Below, piece after piece: positions 46,568-55,076 of a stretch of DNA of 64,000 bases (positions are counted from its first letter, which is position 1; each line of letters starts with the position of its first letter). The position numbers and the translations under genes are program-made. The stretch is taken from contig NZ_BAAAZE010000007.1 of assembly GCF_039536745.1 (NCBI RefSeq), forward strand, positions 62,001-126,000. Direction: 5' to 3'. The DNA comes from Actimicrobium antarcticum (GTDB taxonomy: Bacteria > Pseudomonadota > Gammaproteobacteria > Burkholderiales > Burkholderiaceae_D). Below the pieces are notes generated by a model. The model was given only the letters and a program-made list of their open reading frames with translations. It made no database searches and had not been told where the DNA came from.

Positions 46568-47383
46568 TCACGGTTCCGGTGCCTTGTCCGCCGCGCTGCT
46601 GAACGACTGCTTGAGCTCCTTCAATTGCCGTAGCCGAAGCAGGCGCGGCGCAATATCGTCATACATCGGGATCGCTGCCATCAGCAGCAACAGGAACGCC
46701 AACGGCAACGTCGCAATAAAGCCCAGATGCTTGAACCCGAATGCACCCGAGACGCCTCCGACAAAAAACATCGACAGGATCAACAGATGAATCCCCAGTT
46801 TGTCGCGATCGGCCCGCACCAGACTGCTGGTGCCATCGCGGTGTCGGCGATTCCAGTAAATCAGTTTGCCCAGTTCGATACCCAGGTCAGTGACCAGTCC
46901 GGTGACGTGCGTGGTGCGAATCTGCGCCTGCGAGAGTTTGGTCACGATGGCGTTCTGCAATCCCATGATGAAGCACAACACCATCACGGTGCTCGGCAAA
47001 ATCACGGCCACATAGGTCTCCAGATTCGCACCCAGCAAACCGAACAGCAGCAACAGCATTGCCTCCAGCGCCAGCGACATCGCGTACTCGCTCGACATTT
47101 GCCGATGCCGGGCCCAGTTGATCAGAATCGCGGTCGTGGCCGCACCGGAAATGAACGACAGCAGTGCGCACACCCCCGTGAAGACCACCAGCATATTGCC
47201 AAGAATGAATTCATCGGCAATCAGCGAAACGATGCCGGTCATGTGTGAGGTGTACTGGTGGACCGCCAGAAAACCACCCGCATTCACGGCACCCGCGACG
47301 AAGGCGAGCACAGCACCAAGCTGCAGATTGGCACGCCGCGTGCGCACGGCACCGGTGAGATTACGCAAAAACGGGACTGGCAT
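46568..47383 (-). CDS. YoaK-family (DUF1275) membrane protein
   Basis: 271 residues from ATG 47383. Six or so membrane helices, with the family's typical GAVNAGGFLAVHQYTSHMTG and FIMGLQNAIVTKLS...RTTHVTGLVTDLGIELG features. The function of the family is unknown; transport is suspected. Codons upstream of 47383 in the same frame are not conserved in the family. Confidence 0.85.
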   Translation of the reverse strand: MPVPFLRNLTGAVRTRRANLQLGAVLAFVAGAVNAGGFLAVHQYTSHMTGIVSLIADEFILGNMLVVFTGVCALLSFISGAATTAILINWARHRQMSSEYAMSLALEAMLLLLFGLLGANLETYVAVILPSTVMVLCFIMGLQNAIVTKLSQAQIRTTHVTGLVTDLGIELGKLIYWNRRHRDGTSSLVRADRDKLGIHLLILSMFFVGGVSGAFGFKHLGFIATLPLAFLLLLMAAIPMYDDIAPRLLRLRQLKELKQSFSSAADKAPEP

Positions 47384-47467
47384 GTCGACCCTGGCTAAAA
47401 CGAAACGTAGTCCAGTGTAACGCCTGCGAGCGCAGTACGAGGGCACCAGCCTGGTTATACTTTGGCG

Positions 47468-47965
47468 ATGACCAATCACGACGACATCAACCTCCCTGGC
47501 GGACTTGCGCCGGTATTCGACAGCGCCACCCGCATCCTGATCCTTGGCAGTTTTCCGGGCGTGGCGTCACTGGCCGCAGGTCAGTACTATGCGCATCCGC
47601 GCAACCAGTTCTGGCCACTGTTATCGGCCGTACTGGAGCTGCCGCTGGCGGACTTGCCCTACCCGGAAAGGCTGCAGCAACTGCGATTTCTGGGTATCGG
47701 ACTATGGGATGTTATCGATGCTTGCGAGCGCCGGGGCAGCCTCGACAGCGCGATCCGTCACGCCCGTTCCAGCGACCTCGCCCGTCTGCGACGCGACTGC
47801 CCGCAACTGCACCGTGTCTGCTTCAATGGCAAGACCTCGGGCAAATTTGCGCCCTGGTTTGCGGGCACCTGCATCAATACGCTGATACTTCCATCGTCGT
47901 CACCGGCCTACGCGCAAATGGGCTTTGCGCAGAAGCTCGACTACTGGCGCGGTATCATTGCCTGA
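47468..47965 (+). CDS. DNA-deoxyinosine/hypoxanthine glycosylase (uracil-DNA glycosylase superfamily)
   Basis: 165 residues from ATG 47468. The superfamily fold shows LILGSFPGVASLAAGQYYAHPRNQFWPLLS (substrate loop) and a C-terminal LPSSSPAYA segment typical of MUG/hypoxanthine glycosylases. It would remove deaminated bases in base excision repair. A TTG six bases upstream is a less likely start. It ends 23 bp before the spermidine-synthase-like gene, possibly in the same operon. Confidence 0.85.
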   Translation: MTNHDDINLPGGLAPVFDSATRILILGSFPGVASLAAGQYYAHPRNQFWPLLSAVLELPLADLPYPERLQQLRFLGIGLWDVIDACERRGSLDSAIRHARSSDLARLRRDCPQLHRVCFNGKTSGKFAPWFAGTCINTLILPSSSPAYAQMGFAQKLDYWRGIIA

Positions 47966-47988
47966 CTCATTTTCAGGCAATCAATCCC

Positions 47989-48816
47989 ATGCTTATCAAA
48001 CGCAAGTCCATCGAAGCCCAGGCCAACCACAAAATCGGCCCTGGCAAAAAACCCGTCATCGCTCTCGCGCCAAAGCCTCCCCGCAAAATCAGATACGCGC
48101 CGGTCACGTTGTCCGAACAGGATGGCGTGCGCTTCCTGCATTTTGGTACCGAGTGGGTGCAAGGCGCCATGCGGCTGCGCAAGCCGGACTGGATCGAACT
48201 CGAATACGCCCAGCAAATGATGGCCTGGATGCTCTTTATCGACGCGCCCGAACATGTGGTGCAACTCGGGCTAGGCACCGGTGCACTGACCAAATTCTGC
48301 TACCGCACCTTTCCCGACACCCGCGTCACTGCCGTCGAATTGAATCCCTCCGTCATCACGATCTGCGAATCGATGTTCAAGCTGCCCCCCGAAGACGACC
48401 GCTTCAGCGTTCTGGAAATGGATGCGGATCTGTTCGTCAACGACCCGGTCAACCTGGCAACGGTCGACGCCATGCAGGTCGACTTGTATGACGCCACCGC
48501 CAAGGGTCCGGTACTGGAATCGGCCGAGTTTTATCTATCCTGTGCGGCATGCCTGCGCGAAAACGGCATCATGACCGTCAACCTGTTTGGCGATCACCCG
48601 AGTTTCAATCGCAATCTGAAAGCGATGCGGTTTGCGTTTGATGATGTGATCTGTTTGCCCGAGGTACACGAAGGGAATGTGGTGGCGCTGGCCTTCAAGA
48701 AGCGTGTGGCGATTGATTTTGCTGAGTTGTATGCAATGGCGGCGGGGGTGGTGGCGACGACGCGGTTGCCGGCGAAGAGTTGGGTGAATGGGATTAAGGA
48801 GTGGGTGGAGAGTTAG
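47989..48816 (+). CDS. Spermidine-synthase-like methyltransferase-fold protein
   Basis: 275 residues. A basic N-terminal extension (about 35 residues) precedes a Rossmann SAM-type core with QLGLGTGALTKFCY and AVELNPSVITICE, and VDLYDA at the usual catalytic Asp region of aminopropyltransferases. There is no companion SpeD gene nearby, and family members of this length are often of unknown substrate. Distances suggest cotranscription with the DNA glycosylase gene. Confidence 0.75.
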   Translation: MLIKRKSIEAQANHKIGPGKKPVIALAPKPPRKIRYAPVTLSEQDGVRFLHFGTEWVQGAMRLRKPDWIELEYAQQMMAWMLFIDAPEHVVQLGLGTGALTKFCYRTFPDTRVTAVELNPSVITICESMFKLPPEDDRFSVLEMDADLFVNDPVNLATVDAMQVDLYDATAKGPVLESAEFYLSCAACLRENGIMTVNLFGDHPSFNRNLKAMRFAFDDVICLPEVHEGNVVALAFKKRVAIDFAELYAMAAGVVATTRLPAKSWVNGIKEWVES

Positions 48817-48917
48817 GGCGCCGGTTGGCGGCAGCGGGCCGGGGCGGATGGCGTGGCGGAAGCACGATCGGCATCGCGACGGCGCGTATCACCACCGCTG
48901 CTTCCTGTTGCCGAATC

Positions 48918-48950
48918 GTAGGTTGGGCTGCGAAGCCCAACAAGCGTCAG
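48918..48950 (-). repeat. REP element 6
   Basis: GTAGGTTGGGCTGCGAAGCC core, tail AAGCGTCAG. Confidence 0.7.
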
Positions 48951-48968
48951 GCTTCCTGTGTGGGGAGT

Positions 48969-49017
48969 TCTGCGGTCTGCGGTCTGCGGTCTGCGGTCTG
49001 CGGTCTGCGGTCTGCGG
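48969..49017 (+). repeat. Heptamer array (TCTGCGG) x7
   Basis: Seven exact copies of TCTGCGG followed by TAG. The same TTCTGCGGTAG sequence stands once at 49076, so the array is an expansion of part of the dispersed element. Confidence 0.85.
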
Positions 49018-49024
49018 TAGGATC

Positions 49025-49058
49025 GTAGGCTGGGCTGCGAAGTCCAACGTGCGTCAAG
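49025..49058 (-). repeat. REP element 7 (diverged)
   Basis: As element 6 but with GCTGGGC and AGTCCAAC changes. Confidence 0.6.
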
Positions 49059-49071
49059 CTCCCTGCGCGGT

Positions 49072-49360
49072 GAGTTCTGCGGTAGTTAAAACGGGTTGTG
49101 CTCCGTGGAGCCAAGCCGGGTGCGGCCCGGCAGCCGGTCACTTCTTTTTGCTTCGCCAAAAAGCAGTAACCAAGAAAAAGGCGACCGCTAGACCGCTGCC
49201 CNNNNNNNNNNNNNNNNNNNNNNNNNNNNNNNNNGGCCCGCAAACTCGCTGCGCTCAGACAGTGCGGGCCTCTTATCCTCTTGCCGTACCCCGTTTTTGG
49301 CAGCGATCTTTTTATGCGGAATTCAAGGTCAAGACCAAGCCCAGCCTTGGTGATTGATTG
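49072..49360 (+). repeat. Long inverted repeat, left arm (contains gap)
   Basis: The reverse complement of 49520-49812 over most of its length, with point differences. Both arms carry GTAGTTAAAACGGG or its complement, AAAAGAAGTGACCGGCTGCCGG, and GCAAACTCGCTGCGCTCAGA. The N-run at 49202-49234 interrupts this arm. Confidence 0.75.
49202..49234. other. Assembly gap of 33 N
   Basis: The right arm has about 36 bases (49650-49685) at the matching place, consistent with a gap caused by the hairpin. Confidence 0.95.
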
Positions 49361-49519
49361 ATGATCGGGCTCGCTTTGCGCGAGAAAACTTCCTCGTCGT
49401 GATCGACATCGACGTCAAAACCAACGTCAAAACCAGCTTCAAAATCAGTATCAAAACCAACGCCAAACTCAAAATCTACAAGGCTTTTACCAGCCATCTT
49501 TCTCGCGCAAAGCGAGCGA

Positions 49520-49812
49520 GAAGATCATTCAATCACCAAAGCTGGGCTTGGTCTTGACCTTGAATTCCGCATAAAAGGCCGCTGCCAAATACCGTGTCTG
49601 GGCAGGGGATAAGAGGGCCGCACTGTCTGAGCGCAGCGAGTTTGCGGCCCTCCCCCTGAACGGGCACAGTATTTGGGAACCCGAAGGGCAGCGGTCTTGC
49701 GGTCGCCTTTTTCTTGGTTACTGCTTTTTGGCGAAGCAAAAAGAAGTGACCGGCTGCCGGGCCGCACCCGGCTTGCATCAACGGAGCGCAACCCGTTTTA
49801 GCTACAGACGAC
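49520..49812 (-). repeat. Long inverted repeat, right arm
   Basis: Complementary to 49072-49360; contains the sequence that is missing in the gap. Confidence 0.75.
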
Positions 49813-49839
49813 CGTACGCCGTGGCGACCTACAAGGCAG

Positions 49840-49875
49840 CTTGACGCATGTTGGGCTTCGCAGCCCAACCTACGA
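49840..49875 (+). repeat. REP element 8
   Basis: CTTGACGCATGTTGGGC, TTCG loop, GCAGCCCAACCTACGA. Confidence 0.75.
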
Positions 49876-49931
49876 CCCAAAGCCGCCGCGCAAAAAACCG
49901 GCAGCCGGGATGCCCCCGGCCAACACTCCCC

Positions 49932-51551
49932 CTACTTCGCCATATCCACCTTGTTAAAGTAATGATGCGCCGTCGCATCCATCTTGAAACCAATCACCTC
50001 CTTGCGTACCGGCGTGAACCGCACCGAATGCGCAATCTCGATCAACGGCGCTTCTTCATGGGCAATTTCCTGCGCACGTTGATAGAATTTGGCGCGCTCT
50101 GCCTGCACCGAGGTGGCCTTGGCTTTCTGTAGCTGGGCTTCAAAATCCTTGTTGCACCAGCGCGCGACGTTGCCGCCACCTGCTACCGCGTCGCAACCCA
50201 GCAATGGCCCGAAGAAGTTATCCGGGTCGCCGTTGTCACCGGACCAGCCAAACATCATGGCCTGCTGCTCGCCGGTCTTGCTGCGCTTGCGGTATTCGCC
50301 CCATTCGTACGTCACAAGCCGGGCCTTGACGCCGACCTTGGCCCAGTCCGCCTGGATCAATTCGGCCATGCGCTTGCCGTCGGGGTTGTACGGACGGCTG
50401 ACCGGCAGATACCAGAGGTCGACTTCGGCGCCGTTCGGGTAGCCGGCTTTGGTCAGCAGCGCCTTGGCCTTGGCGACGTCATACGGGTAATCGGTGATCT
50501 TGTCGTTGTAGGACCAGAGCATCGGCGGGATCGGATTCTTGGCTGCCTGACCCGAACCCTGGAAGACGGTTTTCAGGATGGTTTGCTTGTCGACCGCCAT
50601 GGTCAGAGCTTGGCGCACCAGCTTGTTGTCGAACGGTTTTTTCTCGACATTGAAGGCGATGTAGCCGATGTTCAGGCCTTCCTTGGTCAGCATGGTCAGG
50701 GCCGGGTCGGCTTTCATCAGGGCTATGTCGGCTGGCTTCGGGAATGCCATCACGTGGCACTCGCCTGCTTTCAGTTTGGCGTAGCGCACCGAGGCATCAG
50801 GCGTGATGGCATAGATCAGATTGTCGATTTTTGGCCGGCCACCCCAGTGCTGGTCAAAGGCCTTGTAGCGGATCACCGCGTCTTTCTGGTACGAGACGAA
50901 CTGGAACGGGCCAGTGCCGATCGGCTCGCGATCGATGACTTCGGGTGTGCCGGCGGCTTTCATTTTGTCGGCATATTCGGCCGACTGTATCGAATTGAAA
51001 TCCATCGCCAGATTGGCCATGAACGGTGCTTCCGGATGCAGCAATTTGAAGCGCACCGTCATCGCGTCGACCTTTTCGATTTTGTCGACGATCTTGTTCA
51101 TGCCCATGTCTTCAAAGTAGGCGTAGGTAGTGCCCGGCGTGTTTTTATAGAACGGATGCTTGGGGTTGGCCATGCGGTTGTAGCTGAACACGATGTCGTC
51201 GGCGTTCATGTCGCGGCTCGGTTTGAACTTGGCGCTGCTGTGAAACTTCACGCCCTTGCGCAATGTGAAGGTATAGCTCAGACCATCCGGTGCAATGACC
51301 CAGGATTCGGCCAAACCGGGGACGATGTTAGTCGTTCCGATATCGAATTCCACCAGCCGGTTGAACATCGGTACCGATGAGGCATCCATCGTGGTACCAG
51401 TACTGAAAAATTGCGGATTGAAACCTTCCGGGCTGCCTTCGGAGCAGAACACCAGCGTCTTGGCGGCGTTGGCATTGCTGGCCAGCCCTGCTGCGGCGCA
51501 CAGCACTGCGATCATGCTTGCCTTGAGAATCAATTTGCCTTGTTGCTTCAT
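49932..51551 (-). CDS. dppA: Dipeptide/oligopeptide ABC transporter substrate-binding protein (DppA-like)
   Basis: 539 residues from ATG 51551 with a signal peptide (cleavage about residue 29, ASNANAA). The SBP_bac_5 fold begins with TLVFCSEGSPEGFNPQFFSTG. The inner parts YNRMANPKHPFYKNTPGT and EYRKRSKTGEQQAMMFGWSGDNGDPDNF are typical of DppA (the last being close to the peptide-binding region). It would bind di-/tripeptides in the periplasm. The permease and ATPase genes are not in the window, so the partner is likely elsewhere. The frame is open upstream of the signal peptide, but the peptide fixes the start. Confidence 0.9.
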   Translation of the reverse strand: MKQQGKLILKASMIAVLCAAAGLASNANAAKTLVFCSEGSPEGFNPQFFSTGTTMDASSVPMFNRLVEFDIGTTNIVPGLAESWVIAPDGLSYTFTLRKGVKFHSSAKFKPSRDMNADDIVFSYNRMANPKHPFYKNTPGTTYAYFEDMGMNKIVDKIEKVDAMTVRFKLLHPEAPFMANLAMDFNSIQSAEYADKMKAAGTPEVIDREPIGTGPFQFVSYQKDAVIRYKAFDQHWGGRPKIDNLIYAITPDASVRYAKLKAGECHVMAFPKPADIALMKADPALTMLTKEGLNIGYIAFNVEKKPFDNKLVRQALTMAVDKQTILKTVFQGSGQAAKNPIPPMLWSYNDKITDYPYDVAKAKALLTKAGYPNGAEVDLWYLPVSRPYNPDGKRMAELIQADWAKVGVKARLVTYEWGEYRKRSKTGEQQAMMFGWSGDNGDPDNFFGPLLGCDAVAGGGNVARWCNKDFEAQLQKAKATSVQAERAKFYQRAQEIAHEEAPLIEIAHSVRFTPVRKEVIGFKMDATAHHYFNKVDMAK

Positions 51552-51757
51552 GCGGGTTTCTCCGGTTCGGTGCTGTTCAGGTCGATCACACGGACCGGGC
51601 CAACGATCGGCCGGCCCGGCAAGCGCCCTATTCTGAACCATAAACCGGTGCGCTGGTACCCCATGCCGATGCGCGCAATCGGCCACCTGCAGTTATGGTA
51701 AATTCTTTCCCTTGCTTTGCCGACAACGGGCAAAGGAACTCAAAAGGAAACCCCTTC

Positions 51758-53812
51758 ATGAATCGACTTCTGGTGAACGCGCTTTATCTCGGCATGGCTG
51801 CCACTGCGTCGACTGCTATCGCAGCCGAGCAATCTCCCGCCGGAACGCCAGCACAACTGGCAACCGGCATCGACCTGCAACACATGGACAAGGGCGTGCG
51901 CGCCCAGGATGATTTTTTCAAGTACGTCAGCGGAAAATGGCTGGCCACGACCGAGATCCCGGCCGACAAATCGAGCTGGGGCTCGTTCGCCAAATTGCGT
52001 GATGACACGCTGCCGCAATTGCGCGCAATCATAGAAAACGCCGCCAGGGACACCACTGCCAGCACGCCGGAAACCCGCAAGATCGGCGACCTGTACACCA
52101 GCTACATGGATGAAAAAAAGCTCGACGAACTGGGTCTCAAACCACTCGCAGCGGAACTGGCAAAGATCGCCGCTATCAACAACAAGAAAGACATCCCGGC
52201 CCTGATCGCACATCTGAATCAGCTGGGAGTGAACACGCCGTACGCGTTCGGCATCCATCAGGATGCCCGCGACTCGACCAGATACGTCGTCGATCTGGGA
52301 CAGAGCGGACTGGGCTTGCCGGACCGCGACTACTACCTGAAACCGAACGACGCCAAGCTGGTGGCGGCACGCGCCGAGTACCAGAAATTCGTCCAGGCGA
52401 TGCTGTCGATGTCGGGTGACAAAGCAGCCGCAGCGAGCGCACACGATGTGCTGGCACTGGAAACCGAACTGGCAAAAGTCCAGTGGACCAATGTCGAGAA
52501 CCGCGATCCGGTCAAGACCTACAACAAACTCGACTTCGCCAAACTGAACGCGCTAGCGCCGAAATACGACTGGAAATCCTATCTCACCGCAGCGGGTATC
52601 GACGGCAAGGTCAACTACGTCATCGTCAGTCAGCCCAGCTATCTGAAAGGCTTCAATACGGTCTACCAGAAGACCAGCCTGCCGGTCTGGAAAAAATACT
52701 TCGAAGCGCAACTGATCAGCCGCTACGCCGGCATGCTGTCGAAGCCCTACGTCGATACCAACTTTGCCTACAAGGGCACCGCATTGCGCGGCATCCCTGA
52801 AAACGAACCACGCTGGAAGCGCGGCGTGGCACTCGTCGAAGCCTCGCTGGGTGAAGCGGTCGGCAAGGTCTATGTGACCGAACATTTCCCGCCGGAGCGC
52901 AAGGCGCGCATGGAAAAGCTGGTGCAAAACCTGCTGGCAGCCTATCGCCAGAGTATCGAGACCATCGACTGGATGAGCCCGGCCACCAAGAAGGAAGCAC
53001 AGATCAAGCTGGCCAAGTTCACCCCGAAAATCGGTTACCCGAACAAGTGGAAAGACTATTCCAGCGTACAGATCAGCAAGGACGATCTGGTCGGCAACGT
53101 GATGCGCGCCACCGCCTTTGCGTATCAGTTCGAACTGAACAAACTGGGCAAGCCGATCGACCGCGACGAGTGGGGCATGACGCCACAAACCGTGAATGCC
53201 TACTACAATCCGGAGCTCAACGAAATCGTCTTTCCTGCCGCGATACTGCAACCGCCGTTCTTCGATGCGAATGCTGACGATGCGGTCAATTATGGCGGTA
53301 TCGGTGGCGTGATCGGCCACGAAATCAGTCATGGCTTTGATGACCAGGGCGCGCAATACGATGGCGATGGCAACCTGCGCGACTGGTGGACCAAACAGGA
53401 CCACGAAAAATTCGCGGCCAAGACGAAGATGCTGGTGACCCAGTACAGCGCGTACTCGCCACTGCCCGGCTACAACGTCAACGGTGCGCTGACGCTGGGT
53501 GAAAACATCGCCGACAACTCCGGCCTGGCGATTGCATTCAAGGCTTACAAGTTGTCGCTCGGCGGCAAGGAAGCGCCGGTGATCGAGGGCATGACCGGTG
53601 ACCAGCGCCTGTATCTTGGCTGGGCCCAGGTCTGGCGCGCCAAGTCGCGTGACGCACAAACCATCGTGCAGATCAAGACCGACCCGCACTCGCCGGCCCA
53701 GTATCGCGCCAACGGCACGCTGTCGAATCAACCGGGTTTCTATAGCGCGTTCGAGGTAAAGGAAGGCGACAAGATGTACTTGCCGCCGGCACAGCGCGTC
53801 ATTATCTGGTGA
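51758..53812 (+). CDS. M13-family zinc metallopeptidase (neprilysin/PepO-like)
   Basis: 684 residues from ATG 51758 with a signal peptide (cleavage about residue 23, AIAAE). The zinc motif is HEISH (521-525); the third ligand is Glu582 in ENIADNSG. NAYYNPELNEIVFPAAILQPPFF precedes the active site as in all M13 enzymes, and the end is W. The N-terminal domain has the usual DDFFKYVSGKW. It would be a periplasmic or envelope-associated endopeptidase acting on short peptides. A terminator follows. Confidence 0.95.
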   Translation: MNRLLVNALYLGMAATASTAIAAEQSPAGTPAQLATGIDLQHMDKGVRAQDDFFKYVSGKWLATTEIPADKSSWGSFAKLRDDTLPQLRAIIENAARDTTASTPETRKIGDLYTSYMDEKKLDELGLKPLAAELAKIAAINNKKDIPALIAHLNQLGVNTPYAFGIHQDARDSTRYVVDLGQSGLGLPDRDYYLKPNDAKLVAARAEYQKFVQAMLSMSGDKAAAASAHDVLALETELAKVQWTNVENRDPVKTYNKLDFAKLNALAPKYDWKSYLTAAGIDGKVNYVIVSQPSYLKGFNTVYQKTSLPVWKKYFEAQLISRYAGMLSKPYVDTNFAYKGTALRGIPENEPRWKRGVALVEASLGEAVGKVYVTEHFPPERKARMEKLVQNLLAAYRQSIETIDWMSPATKKEAQIKLAKFTPKIGYPNKWKDYSSVQISKDDLVGNVMRATAFAYQFELNKLGKPIDRDEWGMTPQTVNAYYNPELNEIVFPAAILQPPFFDANADDAVNYGGIGGVIGHEISHGFDDQGAQYDGDGNLRDWWTKQDHEKFAAKTKMLVTQYSAYSPLPGYNVNGALTLGENIADNSGLAIAFKAYKLSLGGKEAPVIEGMTGDQRLYLGWAQVWRAKSRDAQTIVQIKTDPHSPAQYRANGTLSNQPGFYSAFEVKEGDKMYLPPAQRVIIW

Positions 53813-53870
53813 GGATGATGCGGGCATCATCAGCCCGCACGAATGTCTACCGATAAAAAATGCGGTTCGA

Positions 53871-53903
53871 AAAAAGCCCCCGACGCGTCGGGGGCTTTTT
53901 TTT
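53871..53903 (+). terminator. Bidirectional intrinsic terminator
   Basis: A 10-bp GC stem (GCCCCCGACG with its complement) with A-tract before and T-tract after. It can serve both the M13 gene and the chaperone gene at 53942-54376. Confidence 0.9.
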
Positions 53904-53941
53904 GAGCGGAGCCCAGTGGCCGGGCGTTGAACGCGGCGCAC

Positions 53942-54376
53942 TCAGGTCATTTGCAACCGGCGCTCGCGCCGCACCGCCGATTTCAGGAAATACGTGCTGC
54001 GCCATTCCTTCACTTTGCCGGTGAAGTACAGCATCGTGCCTGCGAGTTGCGCCGGCGTGGCGTCGCACAGACGCAACTGCAGCATGTACAAGACCAGGCC
54101 TGATGCCGGTGAAACACAGAAACCCGGCCCCTTGCCGGTGTAGCCCAGATGGTTTTCATTGAGCAGCGCGCGAAAGATCGCGGTCTCGTCTTTCAGCGGC
54201 GCATTGCCAAACACCACGCGCAAATGCATCGCATCAGCACAAATCTCTTCGTCATAGACGAATGAGAATTCAACGCCGTGCAATTCGACAGACTCGCCCT
54301 CAATCAGGCGCTCGGGCGCGTTAAATTTTTCGGCCCGGCAAAAGGCGTGAACGACGGCGTTGAACTGCTGCTGCAT
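53942..54376 (-). CDS. CesT-family type III secretion chaperone 1
   Basis: 144 residues from ATG 54376. The alpha/beta fold of class I chaperones is visible: an amphipathic N-terminal helix, FVYDEE strand, MHLRVVFGNAP, then FRALLNENHLGYTGKGPGFCVSPASGLVLYML, and a C-terminal helix. Such dimers bind the N-terminal part of effectors and deliver them to the secretion ATPase. A second, divergent chaperone gene lies 218 bp away. An hrp-box-like sequence (54406-54433) precedes it. No effector gene follows on its strand in the window. Confidence 0.75.
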   Translation of the reverse strand: MQQQFNAVVHAFCRAEKFNAPERLIEGESVELHGVEFSFVYDEEICADAMHLRVVFGNAPLKDETAIFRALLNENHLGYTGKGPGFCVSPASGLVLYMLQLRLCDATPAQLAGTMLYFTGKVKEWRSTYFLKSAVRRERRLQMT

Positions 54377-54405
54377 GTGATCTCCGGAGTGTAACCATTC
54401 AACGA

Positions 54406-54433
54406 TAGGTCGCTGGCACGCCAATGCAGTTCC
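54406..54433 (-). promoter_or_regulatory. hrp-box-like promoter of chaperone 1
   Basis: On the minus strand: GGAACT, 15 bp, CGACCTA. Differs from GGAACC-N15-CCACNNA at two positions. Confidence 0.5.
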
Positions 54434-54489
54434 CCAAACCGGTTGTTCTGGCGAATTCCTGCTGATCCCATTTAATTTCCATTTATCAC

Positions 54490-54517
54490 GGAACCGTCTG
54501 CGTCCCGACGTCACTTA
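54490..54517 (+). promoter_or_regulatory. hrp box of chaperone 2 and effector operon
   Basis: GGAACC (54490-54495), 15 bp, TCACTTA (54511-54517): one mismatch to the HrpL consensus. It lies 77 bp before the chaperone 2 ATG. Confidence 0.7.
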
Positions 54518-54594
54518 CTGCGTGTCACGACAAAAAACAGAATTTTTCACACCGCTGACGCTACTCCGGACAACCTCCCGCCTTCAAGGACAGC

Positions 54595-55053
54595 ATGAAT
54601 ACCAACTTTGAACACCTGATTACCGGTCTGTGCCAGCTGACCGGATTCGCGTCGCCGCAAAGCATCATCGAAGGTGGCGGTATCGCGTTCAATGGCGTGT
54701 CCTTTGCGCTCACTCAAAAACCGAAGGCAGACCCGGACGGGCTGTTCCTGCATGCCGATTTCGGCCAGCTCGATCTGGAACAACAGGCGGTGCTCTATCC
54801 GCTGATGCTGCAGGAAAACCTGATGATGATGAGTAGTCGCGACTGCACCTTCAGCGTCTCACGGGTGCTCGATAGCGTTGTCATGATCGAACGAATCAGT
54901 CTGTCGACACAGACACCCGAGACCCTGCTGGCCATGATGCGATCTCTCGCGGGCAGAGCCAACTACTTCAACAAACACCACCGCGCACGCAAGGCCGTCA
55001 CTCCACGACATCCGCTGCACGCTTCTGGCAAGCAGCTCACAAGCCGTATTTAA
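54595..55053 (+). CDS. CesT-family type III secretion chaperone 2
   Basis: 152 residues with AAGGA before the ATG. Layout as in chaperone 1: helix with LITGLCQLTGF, strands FNGVSFALTQKP and FLHADFGQL, then YPLMLQENLMMMSSRDCTFSVS, helix, and a basic tail of about 25 residues. It stands 24 bp before the first amidohydrolase-type gene, so it is probably its dedicated chaperone. The hrp box at 54490-54517 would drive chaperone and effector together. Confidence 0.8.
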   Translation: MNTNFEHLITGLCQLTGFASPQSIIEGGGIAFNGVSFALTQKPKADPDGLFLHADFGQLDLEQQAVLYPLMLQENLMMMSSRDCTFSVSRVLDSVVMIERISLSTQTPETLLAMMRSLAGRANYFNKHHRARKAVTPRHPLHASGKQLTSRI

Positions 55054-55076
55054 TACATCAATAGCGTCAATTCATC

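Larger units (their letters stand above)
48817..49931. other. Repeat-rich non-coding region with an assembly gap
   Basis: It contains REPs 6, 7 and 8, a heptamer array, and a long inverted repeat whose arms are about 49072-49360 and 49520-49812, with a loop of short degenerate AT-rich repeats (about 49400-49490). The frames on both strands that span this region are repeat artefacts (Lys/Thr-rich loop; proline-rich arms). Confidence 0.75.

Noticed and set aside
48947..49880. Several proline/arginine-rich ORFs across the repeat region
   Set aside because: They span REPs, the inverted repeat and the N-run. Such frames are common artefacts of this repeat family.
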